Shown here: positions 25,292-35,371 of the stretch, piece by piece
Layout: each line of letters begins with the position of its first letter
Position numbering within the stretch: the stretch's first letter is position 1
Assembly: GCF_008806345.1 (NCBI RefSeq)
Contig: NZ_VZZJ01000036.1
Coordinates: 1-50,067 of the forward strand
Length of the DNA: 50,067 bases
DNA from: Methylobacterium planeticum
GTDB lineage: Bacteria; Pseudomonadota; Alphaproteobacteria; Rhizobiales; Beijerinckiaceae
Reading direction: 5' to 3'
Notes under the pieces: model-generated
What the model was told of the DNA's origin: nothing
Databases searched by the model: none
The model's input: only the letters and a program-made list of their open reading frames with translations
Position numbers and translations under genes: made by a program

Positions 25292-25308
25292 CCCGCGGAC
25301 CCCGCGGG
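25292..25308 (+). terminator. Hairpin after dctA
   Basis: 7-base-pair stem CCCGCGG / CCGCGGG with a three-base loop, 18 bases after the dctA stop; no T run. Confidence 0.35.
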
Positions 25309-25432
25309 GCCCAACTCGACAGGCCGCCGGAACGGTGCGAACAAGGGCGCGGACGCCCCGCGCGAACCGGCCCGGGGCCAGGCCGATCCGCGGATCGCCG
25401 CGGATCATCGAATCACCGGAGCGCGCGCACGC

Positions 25433-25540
25433 ATGTCGCCGGAGTTACGCGAATCGCGCGCGGCCCTGATCCTGCTCGCCGTGGCCGTGCTCTCCGTCCT
25501 CGTCTTCGGGGCGGTGACCCTGTTCAGCCAGATCGGTTGA
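25433..25540 (+). CDS. Small single-helix membrane protein
   Basis: 35 residues: MSPELRESRA, one hydrophobic helix (LILLAVAVLSVLVFGAVTLF) and a short SQIG end. The function is unknown. The codon pattern fits the genome, but the start lacks a strong ribosome site. Confidence 0.45.
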   Translation: MSPELRESRAALILLAVAVLSVLVFGAVTLFSQIG

Positions 25541-25888
25541 GGCCTCGCCCGGCACCCGGGCGGCCGCGAGGGCGGTTGCGCGGCTTGGCCGCGCCAGAGA
25601 GCAACCTGCTGCATTTGAGCAAGTTTTTTTCAAGTGCCGTACGCCGGGTGCCGCGTCCAGACCTGCCGGATCGCCAGCATTCGCAAGCCATACCTGCCGG
25701 AATTAACCCTATTCGCAGGGATGCCACCGTACCGTGGCGAGCCCTGCAACTTCCCCGGGGCTGCCGCGTATGACGGGATCGCAGCTGTGCTCATGGCCGG
25801 CACAGCTTGAATAGTTTTTGCATTTGCGGACCTCGAAATGTATCCCCCGAGCCTCAGAGGAACCTCGCCGCGGAGGAAGGTCTTGTTC
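25541..25888. other. Upstream region of the PAS-domain gene
   Basis: Contains a run of seven T near 25624 and A+T-rich stretches around 25690-25720 and 25810. It probably holds promoters; nothing else could be defined. Confidence 0.4.
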
Positions 25889-26473
25889 GTGAACGCGATC
25901 GACGGCGCCCGCGAGCCGCTCGACCATCTGAAGGCGGCCCTCGACGCCTCCGGAGTCGTCGGCACCTGGGCGTGGTCCGGCAGCCAGGACCAGTGCATCC
26001 TCGATGCCGGCGCCGCGAGTGTCCTCGCCGGGGACCCGGGGCTCGCCGGAACGCCGATCCGGCTGGAGCGCGCCAAGGCCTGCGTCCACCCCGACGACCG
26101 GGACGCGCTGTTCCGCCAGTTCCGCGCCCTCGGGCGCACCGGCGGCCTCTTCGTCGCCGAGTACCGCACCCTCTCGCCCTCGGGGCAGCTGCGCACGATC
26201 CTCGACCGCGGCCGCATCTTCCGCGACGCCGCCGGCACCGTCACGCACGGCCACGGCATCATCCTGGACGTCACCGAGAGCAGCCGCGCGGTGCCGATCC
26301 CGGAGGCGGCGCAGCAGCCCCTCGAGCGCGCCGCCGGCCACGCCATCGCCTGCCGGAGCGCCATCGACGAGCTCGGCGTCGCCGATCTGCGCCTGCTCGT
26401 CGACATGCTGCTCCTGCGCCTCGGGCAGGAACTCGGGCGGAGCGTCCGCGCCAGCGCCGGCGACCTGCACTGA
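25889..26473 (+). CDS. Stand-alone PAS domain protein
   Basis: 194 residues from GTG 25889, chosen because a near-perfect ribosome site GGAGGAAGG (25872-25880) lies eight bases before it; an ATG at 25838 without such a site would add 17 residues. Residues 10-125 form a PAS_3-like fold (LKAALDASGVVGTWAW, CVHPDDRDALFRQF, VAEYRTLSPSGQ, RGIIFRD-like strand, GHGIILDVTES). No kinase, GGDEF or DNA-binding domain follows; the C-terminal 60 residues look helical. It may sense a ligand or partner for another protein. Confidence 0.75.
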   Translation: MNAIDGAREPLDHLKAALDASGVVGTWAWSGSQDQCILDAGAASVLAGDPGLAGTPIRLERAKACVHPDDRDALFRQFRALGRTGGLFVAEYRTLSPSGQLRTILDRGRIFRDAAGTVTHGHGIILDVTESSRAVPIPEAAQQPLERAAGHAIACRSAIDELGVADLRLLVDMLLLRLGQELGRSVRASAGDLH

Positions 26474-26606
26474 TCGGTCCGGCGAATCCCGTCTCGGGGC
26501 GCGTCACGCCGGGTGACATGGGCCGGCTTTCGGGCCACACTCGCGGCCCGGTCCAGGGTGGCGAAAAGCCCGGGCCTCGGTTGGGGGCAGGGCGACGGAA
26601 GCTGCC

Positions 26607-26993
26607 ATGCCGAAATACTTCTTCGACGTCCGGACCCCGTCGGGGGTCGTCTGCTCCGATTACCAGGGACTCGATTGTCCCGACGCCGCGGCGGCCCTCT
26701 CGGAGGCCCAGCACGGCGCGCGCTTCGTGACACCCGGGGATTGCGCCCGGAACCCGATCTTCTCCGGCTACAGGTTCGCCGTCACCGACGAGGCGCACGA
26801 GCTTCTGTTCACGGTGCCCTTCACCGACCTGCAGCTCGACGACGACCCGCCGCCCGCCAAGGCTCCCATGCAGGCCCCCGTGCAGGCCCAGGCCCCCGTG
26901 CAGGCCCAGGCCCCCGTGCAGGCGGCCGCCCGGCGCAAGCGCAGCCGCACCGGCGCCCCGGCCCGCGCGAGCCGCGCCGCCCGGCCCGCCTGA
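26607..26993 (+). CDS. DUF6894-type protein with Gln-Ala-Pro repeat tail
   Basis: 128 residues beginning MPKYFFDVRT, with GLDCPDAAAALSEAQ like the paralogue at 7460-7732. Beyond residue 85 a low-complexity tail contains PVQAQA repeats encoded by an 18-base tandem repeat (26871-26924), then a basic end (RRKRSRTGAPARASRAARPA) that could bind nucleic acid or membranes. The function is unknown. Confidence 0.75.
   Translation: MPKYFFDVRTPSGVVCSDYQGLDCPDAAAALSEAQHGARFVTPGDCARNPIFSGYRFAVTDEAHELLFTVPFTDLQLDDDPPPAKAPMQAPVQAQAPVQAQAPVQAAARRKRSRTGAPARASRAARPA
26871..26924 (+). repeat. 18-base tandem repeat, three copies
   Basis: CAGGCCCCCGTGCAGGCC repeated three times, the last base changed in the third copy. 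It encodes the QAPVQA units of the DUF6894-type protein. Confidence 0.85.
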
Positions 26994-27218
26994 CGAAGCC
27001 GGCGACGGCCCGCGTCCCGGGGAGCGGGCGACGGCCCCCCGTGTGGCTTCCCGGCGACAGGTGCCGGACACGCGGTCCCGCCCCGGGGCCGCCGCCGGAC
27101 CGATGTGCAGAATCGCACGCCATCGCGGCATCCGCGTCCTTAGACATGAGCGCGCAACACAGGTTCCAGGGCCGGTCCGCGCTCAGCCGCGGACGGCCGA
27201 AGCGAAGATGCACGCCCC

Positions 27219-27476
27219 ATGAAGACGCCCCTGTCCGCAGCCACCCTGGCGCTCGGCATCGTCCTCGCGCTGCCCCTGGCCCCCGCCCTTGCCGAGGGCC
27301 GCAAGCCCACCGGCCGTCCCTCCCTCGACGCGACCAGCCAGAGCTTCGCGGTCCGGATGAACCGGCTCGATGCCCTGATGGGCGCGCCGCCCTCCGCGAG
27401 CCTCCTGTCGCGCGCGGCCGCCCCCGGCGCCGTCCGCCACACCGGCCGCATCCGCGACGCCAACGCCGAGCGCTGA
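27219..27476 (+). CDS. Small exported protein of unknown function
   Basis: 85 residues. MKTPLSAATLALGIVLAL and the APALAEG stretch form a Sec signal peptide with cleavage likely after ALA. The mature part is about 60 residues, basic and without cysteines. A large hairpin follows at 27547-27580. No family is recognised. Confidence 0.6.
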   Translation: MKTPLSAATLALGIVLALPLAPALAEGRKPTGRPSLDATSQSFAVRMNRLDALMGAPPSASLLSRAAAPGAVRHTGRIRDANAER

Positions 27477-27546
27477 GGCGGCCGGCGTCCCGGCCCCGGA
27501 GAGATCCCGCGCCGGCCGGTCCCGCACCCGCGGGGCCGGCCGTCTT

Positions 27547-27580
27547 CCTGTCGGGGGCCCCGTGAGGGGCCCCCGACAGG
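27547..27580 (+). terminator. 15-base-pair perfect hairpin
   Basis: CCTGTCGGGGGCCCC pairs perfectly with GGGGCCCCCGACAGG across a GTGA loop. It lies between the small exported protein and adenine deaminase, just before a sigma-54-like site. It has no T run, so termination, mRNA processing or regulation are all possible. Confidence 0.55.
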
Positions 27581-27589
27581 GCCGATCCG

Positions 27590-27604
27590 TGGCATGATGC
27601 GTGC
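27590..27604 (+). promoter_or_regulatory. Candidate sigma-54 promoter of adenine deaminase
   Basis: TGGCATG-N4-GTGC keeps the GG and GC dinucleotides ten bases apart; it differs from TGGCACG-N4-TTGC at two positions. It lies about 61 bases before the start codon. Confidence 0.5.
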
Positions 27605-27664
27605 CCGCCGGAGGGGATGCGGCCGGAGGCGGCCGCCCCCGGGACCCGAAGCACGAGGCTGCCC

Positions 27665-29473
27665 ATGACCGAGACGCGTCCCCTCACGCGCTATGGCGTC
27701 GAGCCCCTGTCCGCCCTGACGCGCCGGCTCGCCGATGTCGCGGGGGGACGCGCCGAGCCCGACCTCGTGATCACGGGCGCGCGGGTGCTCTCGGTCTATT
27801 CGGAGCGCATCCTGCCCGAGCGCGAGGTCTGGATCGTGGGCGGGCGCATCGCGGCGGTCAAGCCCGCCGGGGTGCACCGGGGCGGGGCGCCGCGCTACGA
27901 TGCCCGGGGCGGCCTGCTCGGCCCCGGCCTCGTCGACCCGCACCTGCACATCGAGAGCAGCATGGTCACGGCCTGCGCCTACGCGGAGGCGGCGCTCCTC
28001 AACGGCACCACCACGATCGTCTGCGACAGCCACGAGATCGGCAACGTGCTCGACGCGAAGGGCATCGCCTGGATGCTCGAGGACGCGCGGGCGGCCGCGC
28101 TCAACATCTACCTGACGGTGCCCAGCACGGTGCCGGCGACCTCGCCGGACCTCGAGACCGCGGGGGGCGACCTGACGCCGGAGAAGATCGCCGCCCTGTT
28201 CGATGCCTGGCCCGAGGCGATCGGCCTCGGCGAGAAGATGGATTTCGTGGCGGTCGCCGAGGGCGATCCCCGCGCCCACGCCATCCTGCGGGCGGCGCTG
28301 GAGCGCGGGCGCCCGGTCTCGGGCCACATCTACGGCCGGGACTTCGTGAGCGCCTACGCGGCGAGCGGCGTCACCGACACCCACGAGGCCATCGACCGGG
28401 ACATCGCCGACGACCTGCTCGAGGCCGGGCTCTGGATCTACCTGCGGGGCGGCCCGCCGACGACGCCCTGGCACAGCCTGCCCAAGGCCATCGGGACGAT
28501 CTCGGATTACGGCGCCGCCTGGAAGCGGGTCTGCGTCTGCACCGACGACCGCGATGCCGACGACCTCCTCGAATTCGGCCTCGACTACGTGGTGCGCGAG
28601 GCGGTGCGCCACGGCATCCCGAAGCCCGCCGCCTGGGCCATGGGCTCGCTGCACCCGGCCACCCGCTACGGCCTCGACGGGGAGATCGGCGGGTTCGGCG
28701 GCGGGCGCCGGGCCGACCTCGTCCTCCTCGACGACGACCTCGTGCCCCAGGCGACGTGGTACGGCGGCGAGCTCGTGGTTGAGAACCGCCGCATCACCCC
28801 CCGGCTCGAGGCGGCCATGTCGCGGCCCTACCGCTACCCCGAGCCCGCCTACGCCACCGTGCACCTGCCCGCGCCGCTGCCCGCCCTGGTGCCGGCGCTG
28901 CCCGCCGGCCCCTGCACGGTCAACGCCATCCGCACCACCCTGCCGGGCATCGAGCTCGTCCACGAGCGCGTGCCGGTGACGCCCGGGCCCGACTGGGCCG
29001 CGACCCTCGCCGGCAACGACCTCTGCCACGTGGCCGTGGTGGAGCGGCACGGCCTGCGCGGCAGCGTCGCGCACGGGCTGCTGCGCGCCTTCGGGCTCCG
29101 GCGCGGCGCCGTGGCGAGCAGCGTCGGCCACGATTCGCACAACCTCGTGGTGGCGGGGCTGGACGAGGCCGACATGCGGGTCGCCCTCGACGCCATCCGG
29201 GCGAGCCAGGGCGGCGTCTGCGTGGTCGAGGCGGGCCGGGTCGTCGCGATGGTGCCCCTGCCCGTGGCCGGGCTCCTCTCGGACAAGCGCGTCGGCGCCG
29301 TCGCCGCCGAGGTGAGGGCCCTCAAGGCCGCCTGGACCGAGGCCGGCTGCAGCATCCCCTATATGGGCTTCAACCTGATCCCCCTCTCGGTGATCCCGCA
29401 GATCCGGCTCACCGACCGGGGCCTGGTGCTGGTGCCGGAGATGCGCCTCGTGCCACTGTTCGAGCCGGCCTGA
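27665..29473 (+). CDS. ade: Adenine deaminase
   Basis: A 602-residue amidohydrolase that converts adenine to hypoxanthine and ammonia. Seen: the metal-binding PGLVDPHLHIESSM near residue 90, CDSHEIGNV, the carboxylate ligand region AIGLGEKMDF, CTDDRDADDL, and the C-terminal SVGHDSHNLVV typical of Ade proteins, plus LPVAGLLSDK. The start at 27665 (MTETRPLTRYG) fits family starts. It converges on ureG with only 11 bases between stops. The role in purine nitrogen recovery fits the urease and allantoinase neighbours. Confidence 0.95.
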   Translation: MTETRPLTRYGVEPLSALTRRLADVAGGRAEPDLVITGARVLSVYSERILPEREVWIVGGRIAAVKPAGVHRGGAPRYDARGGLLGPGLVDPHLHIESSMVTACAYAEAALLNGTTTIVCDSHEIGNVLDAKGIAWMLEDARAAALNIYLTVPSTVPATSPDLETAGGDLTPEKIAALFDAWPEAIGLGEKMDFVAVAEGDPRAHAILRAALERGRPVSGHIYGRDFVSAYAASGVTDTHEAIDRDIADDLLEAGLWIYLRGGPPTTPWHSLPKAIGTISDYGAAWKRVCVCTDDRDADDLLEFGLDYVVREAVRHGIPKPAAWAMGSLHPATRYGLDGEIGGFGGGRRADLVLLDDDLVPQATWYGGELVVENRRITPRLEAAMSRPYRYPEPAYATVHLPAPLPALVPALPAGPCTVNAIRTTLPGIELVHERVPVTPGPDWAATLAGNDLCHVAVVERHGLRGSVAHGLLRAFGLRRGAVASSVGHDSHNLVVAGLDEADMRVALDAIRASQGGVCVVEAGRVVAMVPLPVAGLLSDKRVGAVAAEVRALKAAWTEAGCSIPYMGFNLIPLSVIPQIRLTDRGLVLVPEMRLVPLFEPA

Positions 29474-29484
29474 CGCCGCCCCGC

Positions 29485-30099
29485 TCAGCCGAGGCCCCCC
29501 GCCGTCTCGATGAAGCGCGCGACGACGTCCGCCCCGTGGCCCTCGCGCAGCGAGGCGAAGACGTAGGGCCGGCTGCCGCGCATGCGCCGAGTGTCCGCCT
29601 CCATCACCCCGAGATCGGCGCCGACGAGGGGCGCGAGGTCGGTCTTGTTGACGATCAGCAGGTCCGAGCGGGTGATGCCGGGGCCGCCCTTGCGGGGGAT
29701 CTTCTCGCCGCCGGCCACGTCGATGACGTAGAGGGTGAGGTCGGCGAGCTCCGGCGAGAAGGTCGCCGCGAGGTTGTCGCCGCCGGATTCGATCAGAACG
29801 AGGTCGAGCTTGGGGAATTTCCGGCGCATCTCCGCCACCGCCGCGAGGTTGATCGAGGCGTCCTCGCGGATCGCCGTGTGCGGGCAGCCCCCGGTCTCGA
29901 CGCCCATGATGCGCTCCTCCGGCAGCGCCCCCGCCACCGTGAGCAGGCGCGCATCCTCCTTGGTGTAGATGTCGTTGGTGATGGCGCAGATCTCGTAGCG
30001 CTCCCGGAAGCGCTTGCAGAGCTGCTCCATCAGCGCCGTCTTGCCGGAGCCGACGGGGCCGCCGATGCCGACGCGCAGGGGACCGTTCTGGCCAGTCAT
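29485..30099 (-). CDS. ureG: Urease accessory GTPase UreG
   Basis: 204 residues. It hydrolyses GTP while delivering nickel to urease with UreD and UreF. P-loop GPVGSGKTAL at 11-20, VETGGCPHTAIREDAS with the metal-binding CPH near 72, LIESGGDNLAATFSPEL, and VNKTDLAPLVGADL. TGAGGCA lies before the start. It ends the minus-strand urease operon, nine bases after ureF. Confidence 0.97.
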   Translation of the reverse strand: MTGQNGPLRVGIGGPVGSGKTALMEQLCKRFRERYEICAITNDIYTKEDARLLTVAGALPEERIMGVETGGCPHTAIREDASINLAAVAEMRRKFPKLDLVLIESGGDNLAATFSPELADLTLYVIDVAGGEKIPRKGGPGITRSDLLIVNKTDLAPLVGADLGVMEADTRRMRGSRPYVFASLREGHGADVVARFIETAGGLG

Positions 30100-30108
30100 G
30101 TCAGTGCC

Positions 30109-30849
30109 TCACGAGCGGAAGATGCGGGAATACTGGGTCTCGTGCCGGAGGGTGCCGAGATCGAGGCGCAGCGTCGCGGAACCGAGATCGTCGAGGCCGG
30201 CCCCCCTGACGGATTCCGCCAGCGCGGCGACCCGGGGGCTGAGGGCGGCGACGACCCGCATGCCGGCGCTCTGGCCGATCGGCGCGATCCGGAGCGCCGC
30301 CGAGACGAGGTTCTGCACGAAGGCGAGGCCGCTGGCCGCCGTGAGGGGACCGAGCGCCATGGCGTGCGCGCCCGCGGCGGTCCCGAGCGCCACCGGGTAG
30401 GCCACGGCGCCGGGGAGCGCGCCGGCCAGCGCCTCGAGGGCCGGGCAGGGCCAGGCGGCGCGGGTCGCGTCGAGGAAGCTGCGGCCCTGCTGGCTCGTCT
30501 CGAGATGGAGCTCTCGCGATGGGGCCAGCGCCAGCGCGAGGTCGTTCAGCGCGGACAGCTCCGCGTGGTCGCCCGCCCGGGCGGCGCGGTGGGCGTGGCC
30601 GAGCAGGATCATGTCGTTGCGCCCCGCCCCCCGCTCCAGCACGTCGGCGAGCCAGGCCTCGAGGCTCGCGGCGTCGCGCACGTCGCCGGCCTCCACGGCC
30701 CATTCGAGGCCGTGCGAGTAGGCGTAGGCGCCGACCGGGTAGGTCGGCGACAGCCACGCCATCAGCCGCAGCGCCTCAAGCGTCGGCAAGTGGGTGGACA
30801 TGGGGGTGGTCATGGGGGTGGGCATGCGGGTGGGCATGCGGGTGGTCAT
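30109..30849 (-). CDS. ureF: Urease accessory protein UreF
   Basis: A 246-residue helical chaperone that joins UreD and UreG. The core LMAWLSPTYPVGAYAYSHGL, ELHLETSQQGRSF and SAALRIAPIGQSAGMRVV match the family. The first 20 residues (MTTRMPTRMPTPM..) come from the same DNA that encodes the His-rich end of UreE in another frame. Met1 at 30849 has AGGG before it; Met17 at 30801 (MSTHLPTLEA) is a common family-like alternative. Confidence 0.93.
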   Translation of the reverse strand: MTTRMPTRMPTPMTTPMSTHLPTLEALRLMAWLSPTYPVGAYAYSHGLEWAVEAGDVRDAASLEAWLADVLERGAGRNDMILLGHAHRAARAGDHAELSALNDLALALAPSRELHLETSQQGRSFLDATRAAWPCPALEALAGALPGAVAYPVALGTAAGAHAMALGPLTAASGLAFVQNLVSAALRIAPIGQSAGMRVVAALSPRVAALAESVRGAGLDDLGSATLRLDLGTLRHETQYSRIFRS

Positions 30850-31309
30850 GACCCTGCGCCGGGTCGTGTCCGTGCCCGCCCGCGTAGGCGCCGCCCTCGG
30901 GGCGGAACGGGCGGGTGACGGGCTCGGCGCTGCCGCCGAGGCCCCGCACCATCGCGGCGAGCACGTGGTCGTCCCCGATATAGACCGCGTCCTCGGTGAT
31001 CTCGGCCGGGATGTGGCGGTTGCCGATGTGCCAGATCAGGCGCTGGAGGGCGAGGCGCGAGGGCGCCCGGATGGCGAGCAGGCGCTCGGGCGCGGCCTCG
31101 ACCCAGACGAGGCGCCCGTCCTCGAGGGCGAGGGCGTCGCCGTCGTCGAGGATGGCGGGCTCGGGCAGGTCGAGGAGGAACGCGAGCCCGCCGACGCCCC
31201 GCATGGCGAGGCGGCGGCGGTGGCGGTCGCCGTGGTCGAGGACGATGCGGTCGACGATCTCGGCGGCCCCGAGATGGTCGCGGCGGACGACGCGGATGGC
31301 GCGCAGCAT
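30776..31309 (-). CDS. ureE: Urease accessory nickel chaperone UreE
   Basis: 177 residues. The N-terminal peptide-binding domain (RIVLDHGDRHRRRLAM) is followed by the metal-binding domain with IWHIGNRHIPAEI and the conserved HVLAAMVRGLG. The last 35 residues carry about 14 His in HxH patterns (GHDHPHAHPHAHPHDHPHVH), a nickel-storage tail. It overlaps ureF by 74 bases in another frame. Confidence 0.95.
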   Translation of the reverse strand: MLRAIRVVRRDHLGAAEIVDRIVLDHGDRHRRRLAMRGVGGLAFLLDLPEPAILDDGDALALEDGRLVWVEAAPERLLAIRAPSRLALQRLIWHIGNRHIPAEITEDAVYIGDDHVLAAMVRGLGGSAEPVTRPFRPEGGAYAGGHGHDPAQGHDHPHAHPHAHPHDHPHVHPLADA

Positions 31310-31328
31310 GGTCAGGACCGGGGCCGGC

Positions 31329-33092
<1,764 letters not shown>

Positions 33093-33097
33093 GGCCT

Positions 33098-33718
33098 TCA
33101 GAGCTTTCCCATCACGTCGCCGCGGAAGCCGTAGACGGTGCGGCCGCCGGAGAGGGGCACCAGCGCGACCTCGCGGGTCGAGCCCGGCTCGAAGCGCACG
33201 GCGGTGCCCGGCGCGATGTCGAGGCGCTGGCCCCGCGCCTTCTCGCGCTCGAAGACGAGCCCCGGATTGACCTCGTAGAAGTGGTAGTGCGAGCCGACCT
33301 GGACCGGCCGGTCGCCGGTATTGGCCACCGTCACCAGGGTGCGGGGGGCGCCGGCGTTGAACACGATCTCGCCGGGCAGGGTCGTGACCGTCCCGGGCAC
33401 GTCGTCCGAGGGGGCGCCGCGGATCGGGTGGTGGACGGTGACGAGCTTGGTCCCGTCCGGGAACGTCGCCTCGACCTGGATGTCGTGGATCATCTCGGCG
33501 ATTCCCGGCATCACCTGGTCGGCGGTGAGGACCTGCGCGCCGGCCTGCATCAATTCGGCGACGCTGCGCCCGTCCCGCGCCCCCTCGACCACGCAATCGG
33601 TGATCAGCGCCACCGCCTCCGGATGGTTCAGCCTGACGCCCCGCGCGAGCCGGTTCCGGGCGACCTGCGCGGCCATGGCGACGAGGAGCTTGTCCTTCTC
33701 GCGAGGGGTGAGCAGCAC
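33098..33718 (-). CDS. ureAB: Urease gamma and beta subunits fused
   Basis: 206 residues. Residues 1-100 are the gamma subunit (LTPREKDKLLVAMAAQVARN, LNHPEAVALI, GAQVLTADQVMPGIAEMI); residues 107-206 are the beta subunit (GEIVFNAG, VANTGDRPVQVGSHYHFYEVN, RLDIAPGTAVRFEPG). Gamma-beta fusions are known from Helicobacter and occur in Methylobacterium. It is the first structural gene of the downstream cluster; a strained sigma-54-like motif with AG instead of GG lies at 33766-33782. Confidence 0.96.
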   Translation of the reverse strand: MLLTPREKDKLLVAMAAQVARNRLARGVRLNHPEAVALITDCVVEGARDGRSVAELMQAGAQVLTADQVMPGIAEMIHDIQVEATFPDGTKLVTVHHPIRGAPSDDVPGTVTTLPGEIVFNAGAPRTLVTVANTGDRPVQVGSHYHFYEVNPGLVFEREKARGQRLDIAPGTAVRFEPGSTREVALVPLSGGRTVYGFRGDVMGKL

Positions 33719-33950
33719 GATGCGGGTCTCCGGGGGCGGGCCGGCCGGGGCCGGTGCGGGGGGAGAGCAAGGATCATGCTGGGCCGGGGGTCAAGGGGTG
33801 GCGGGCTCGCTGTGCGCGGCGCCGATTCAGACGACATTCGGGCAACGATCAGGGATCGGGCCGATCGGGGCATTCTCCCGAAAACAGGAGGGACGCACGA
33901 TCCGACGTCTCGGATGACGGGGCCGGCGCCGACGAACGCCAAAGCCCCAC

Positions 33951-34264
33951 CTCTCCCGCACGGGAGAGGGGGCGCGTCGCGCCGCCCGCGCCCATCAACC
34001 CGTCCTCCCGGAACGGCGGCCCGCCCCACCTCTCCCGTCCGGGAGAGGTCGAGTGCGCGACAGCGCACCGGGTGAGGGGTGCGACCTTTCCGGACAAGGC
34101 GCATCCCTCACCCCAACCCTCTCCCGCACGGGTGAGGGGGCGCGTCGTGCCACCCGCGCCATTTCCGACACGTGCGCCCTCATCAGAACTCACCGGCAAG
34201 CGCCCCGGAGCGACGCCCTGGCGCGAATGGCGGTGCGCCCCCCCTCTCCCGGACCGGAGAGGGG
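33951..34264. repeat. Palindromic repeat cluster between ureAB and ureD
   Basis: Within the 596-base gap: CTCTCCCG-CA-CGGGAGAG at 33951-33968, ACCTCTCCCG-TC-CGGGAGAGGT (10-base arms) at 34028-34049, a related unit at 34105-34140, and CCCCTCTCC..GGAGAGGGG at 34241-34264. Bases 33951-33992 recur directly at 34119-34160 with three changes. These resemble REP-type elements; no gene is seen in the gap. Confidence 0.8.
34028..34085 (+). repeat. Repeat unit A, inverted relative to 35313-35371
   Basis: A 58-base unit that starts with the CCTCTCCCG palindrome and ends GGGTGAGGGGTGCGAC. Its reverse complement is nearly identical to 35313-35371 (one indel and few changes), on the other side of ureD. 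Confidence 0.8.
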
Positions 34265-34314
34265 ACCCGCGGTGGGGCCGGTCGTCGCGGTGACGGACTT
34301 GCGAGGGGCCCCCC

Positions 34315-35211
34315 TCACATCTGCCACACCCGCGGCAGCGCCTCGTCGCGATAGCCCGTCCAGAAGGCCGCCACGGCCCGCCGGAGGGCGTCCGCGTCCG
34401 GGGCCAGCATGCGCACGGCCAAAAAGCCGTTCCAGGCGCTGGCGCCCGCCTCGACGCCGCCGGGACTGTTGGTGCCGGCGGCCTCCAGGAGGGCGCGGGC
34501 CTCCGCGAGGCGGGATTCGGCCTCCGGCGAGAGGTCGAGGAGGGTCGCCAGCGCCCGGGCGCCGCCGCCGAGGGCCGGGCGGGCGAGGCGCTCCGTGACC
34601 GGGCCCGAGAGGGCGAGGTGGTCCGCGTAGACGAGGCGGCCGCCGCGGCGGATGCGCCAGACATCGGAGAAGAGCCCGGTCTCGACGCGCTCCCCGTGGG
34701 CGGCGCGGCCGAACAGCACCGCCTCGCCGACGAGGAGCCGGGCGTCGGGGGCGAGGTCGGCCTCGAGGCGGCGCGCGAGCCGGGCCCGGTCGTACAGGAT
34801 CGTCTCCTGCGGCAGCCAGGCGAGGCGGGCGCCGGCCCCGAGGCAGAGGCGGTTCGCGATGCGGCTCACCGGGCCGTCCGAGCGGTAGACCTTCTCCGCC
34901 GCCGTCGTGGTCAGGACGAGGTCGGCGCCGGGCTCCAGGGCGACGTCGACCGAGACCTCGTCGCCGCAGGCGATGCCCCCGGCCGTGTTGACCAGGATCG
35001 CCTCCACCCGCGGGCCCGTCCGCCGGGGGAAGCGCAGGCGCGACGGGCCGGATTCCGCGAGGTCGCGGATGATGCTCGCGCCCCCGGGGACGGCCACCCC
35101 GACGCGCAGGCTCACCGCGCCCTGCGAGCGCTGGCGCCCGGGCGGGGCCGGACCCTCCGCATCCGCCCGCGCCGCATCCCCGGGCACCGGGCCCGCCGCG
35201 CGCTCCGTCAT
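34315..35211 (-). CDS. ureD: Urease accessory protein UreD
   Basis: 298 residues, start ATG 35211 (MTERAAGPVP); a longer frame to 35319 reads through repeat DNA. UreD (UreH) scaffolds UreF/UreG on apo-urease. Seen: FPRRTGPRVEAILVNTAGGI, ACGDEVSVDV, TTTAAEKVYRSDG, WLPQETILYDRARL, and the C-terminal RVWQM. It is separated from ureAB by a repeat-filled gap, and repeats flank it on both sides in inverted order. Confidence 0.93.
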   Translation of the reverse strand: MTERAAGPVPGDAARADAEGPAPPGRQRSQGAVSLRVGVAVPGGASIIRDLAESGPSRLRFPRRTGPRVEAILVNTAGGIACGDEVSVDVALEPGADLVLTTTAAEKVYRSDGPVSRIANRLCLGAGARLAWLPQETILYDRARLARRLEADLAPDARLLVGEAVLFGRAAHGERVETGLFSDVWRIRRGGRLVYADHLALSGPVTERLARPALGGGARALATLLDLSPEAESRLAEARALLEAAGTNSPGGVEAGASAWNGFLAVRMLAPDADALRRAVAAFWTGYRDEALPRVWQM

Positions 35212-35260
35212 GCGTGGGCCCGCCGGATGCGTGTCGGGGTGGGGGCGGCACGCCGCGCCC

Positions 35261-35371
35261 CCTCTCCCGTGCGGGAGAGGGTTGGGGTGAGGGGTGCGAC
35301 GTATCCGGAGGGGTCGCACCCCTCACCCGGTGCGCGTGCCGCGCACTCGACCTCTCCCGTGCGGGAGAGGG
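35261..35371. repeat. Repeat cluster upstream of ureD
   Basis: Palindrome CCTCTCCCG-TG-CGGGAGAGG at 35261-35280 and again exactly at 35351-35370. Between them a perfect 16-base inverted repeat: 35285-35300 pairs with 35313-35328. Bases 35313-35371 are the inverted copy of 34028-34085, and 35261-35297 the inverted copy of 34104-34140. Confidence 0.8.

Noticed and set aside
33766..33782. Sigma-54-like motif before ureAB (minus strand CAGCATG-N4-TTGCT)
   Set aside because: Spacing and TTGC are right, but the nearly invariant GG of the -24 element reads AG.
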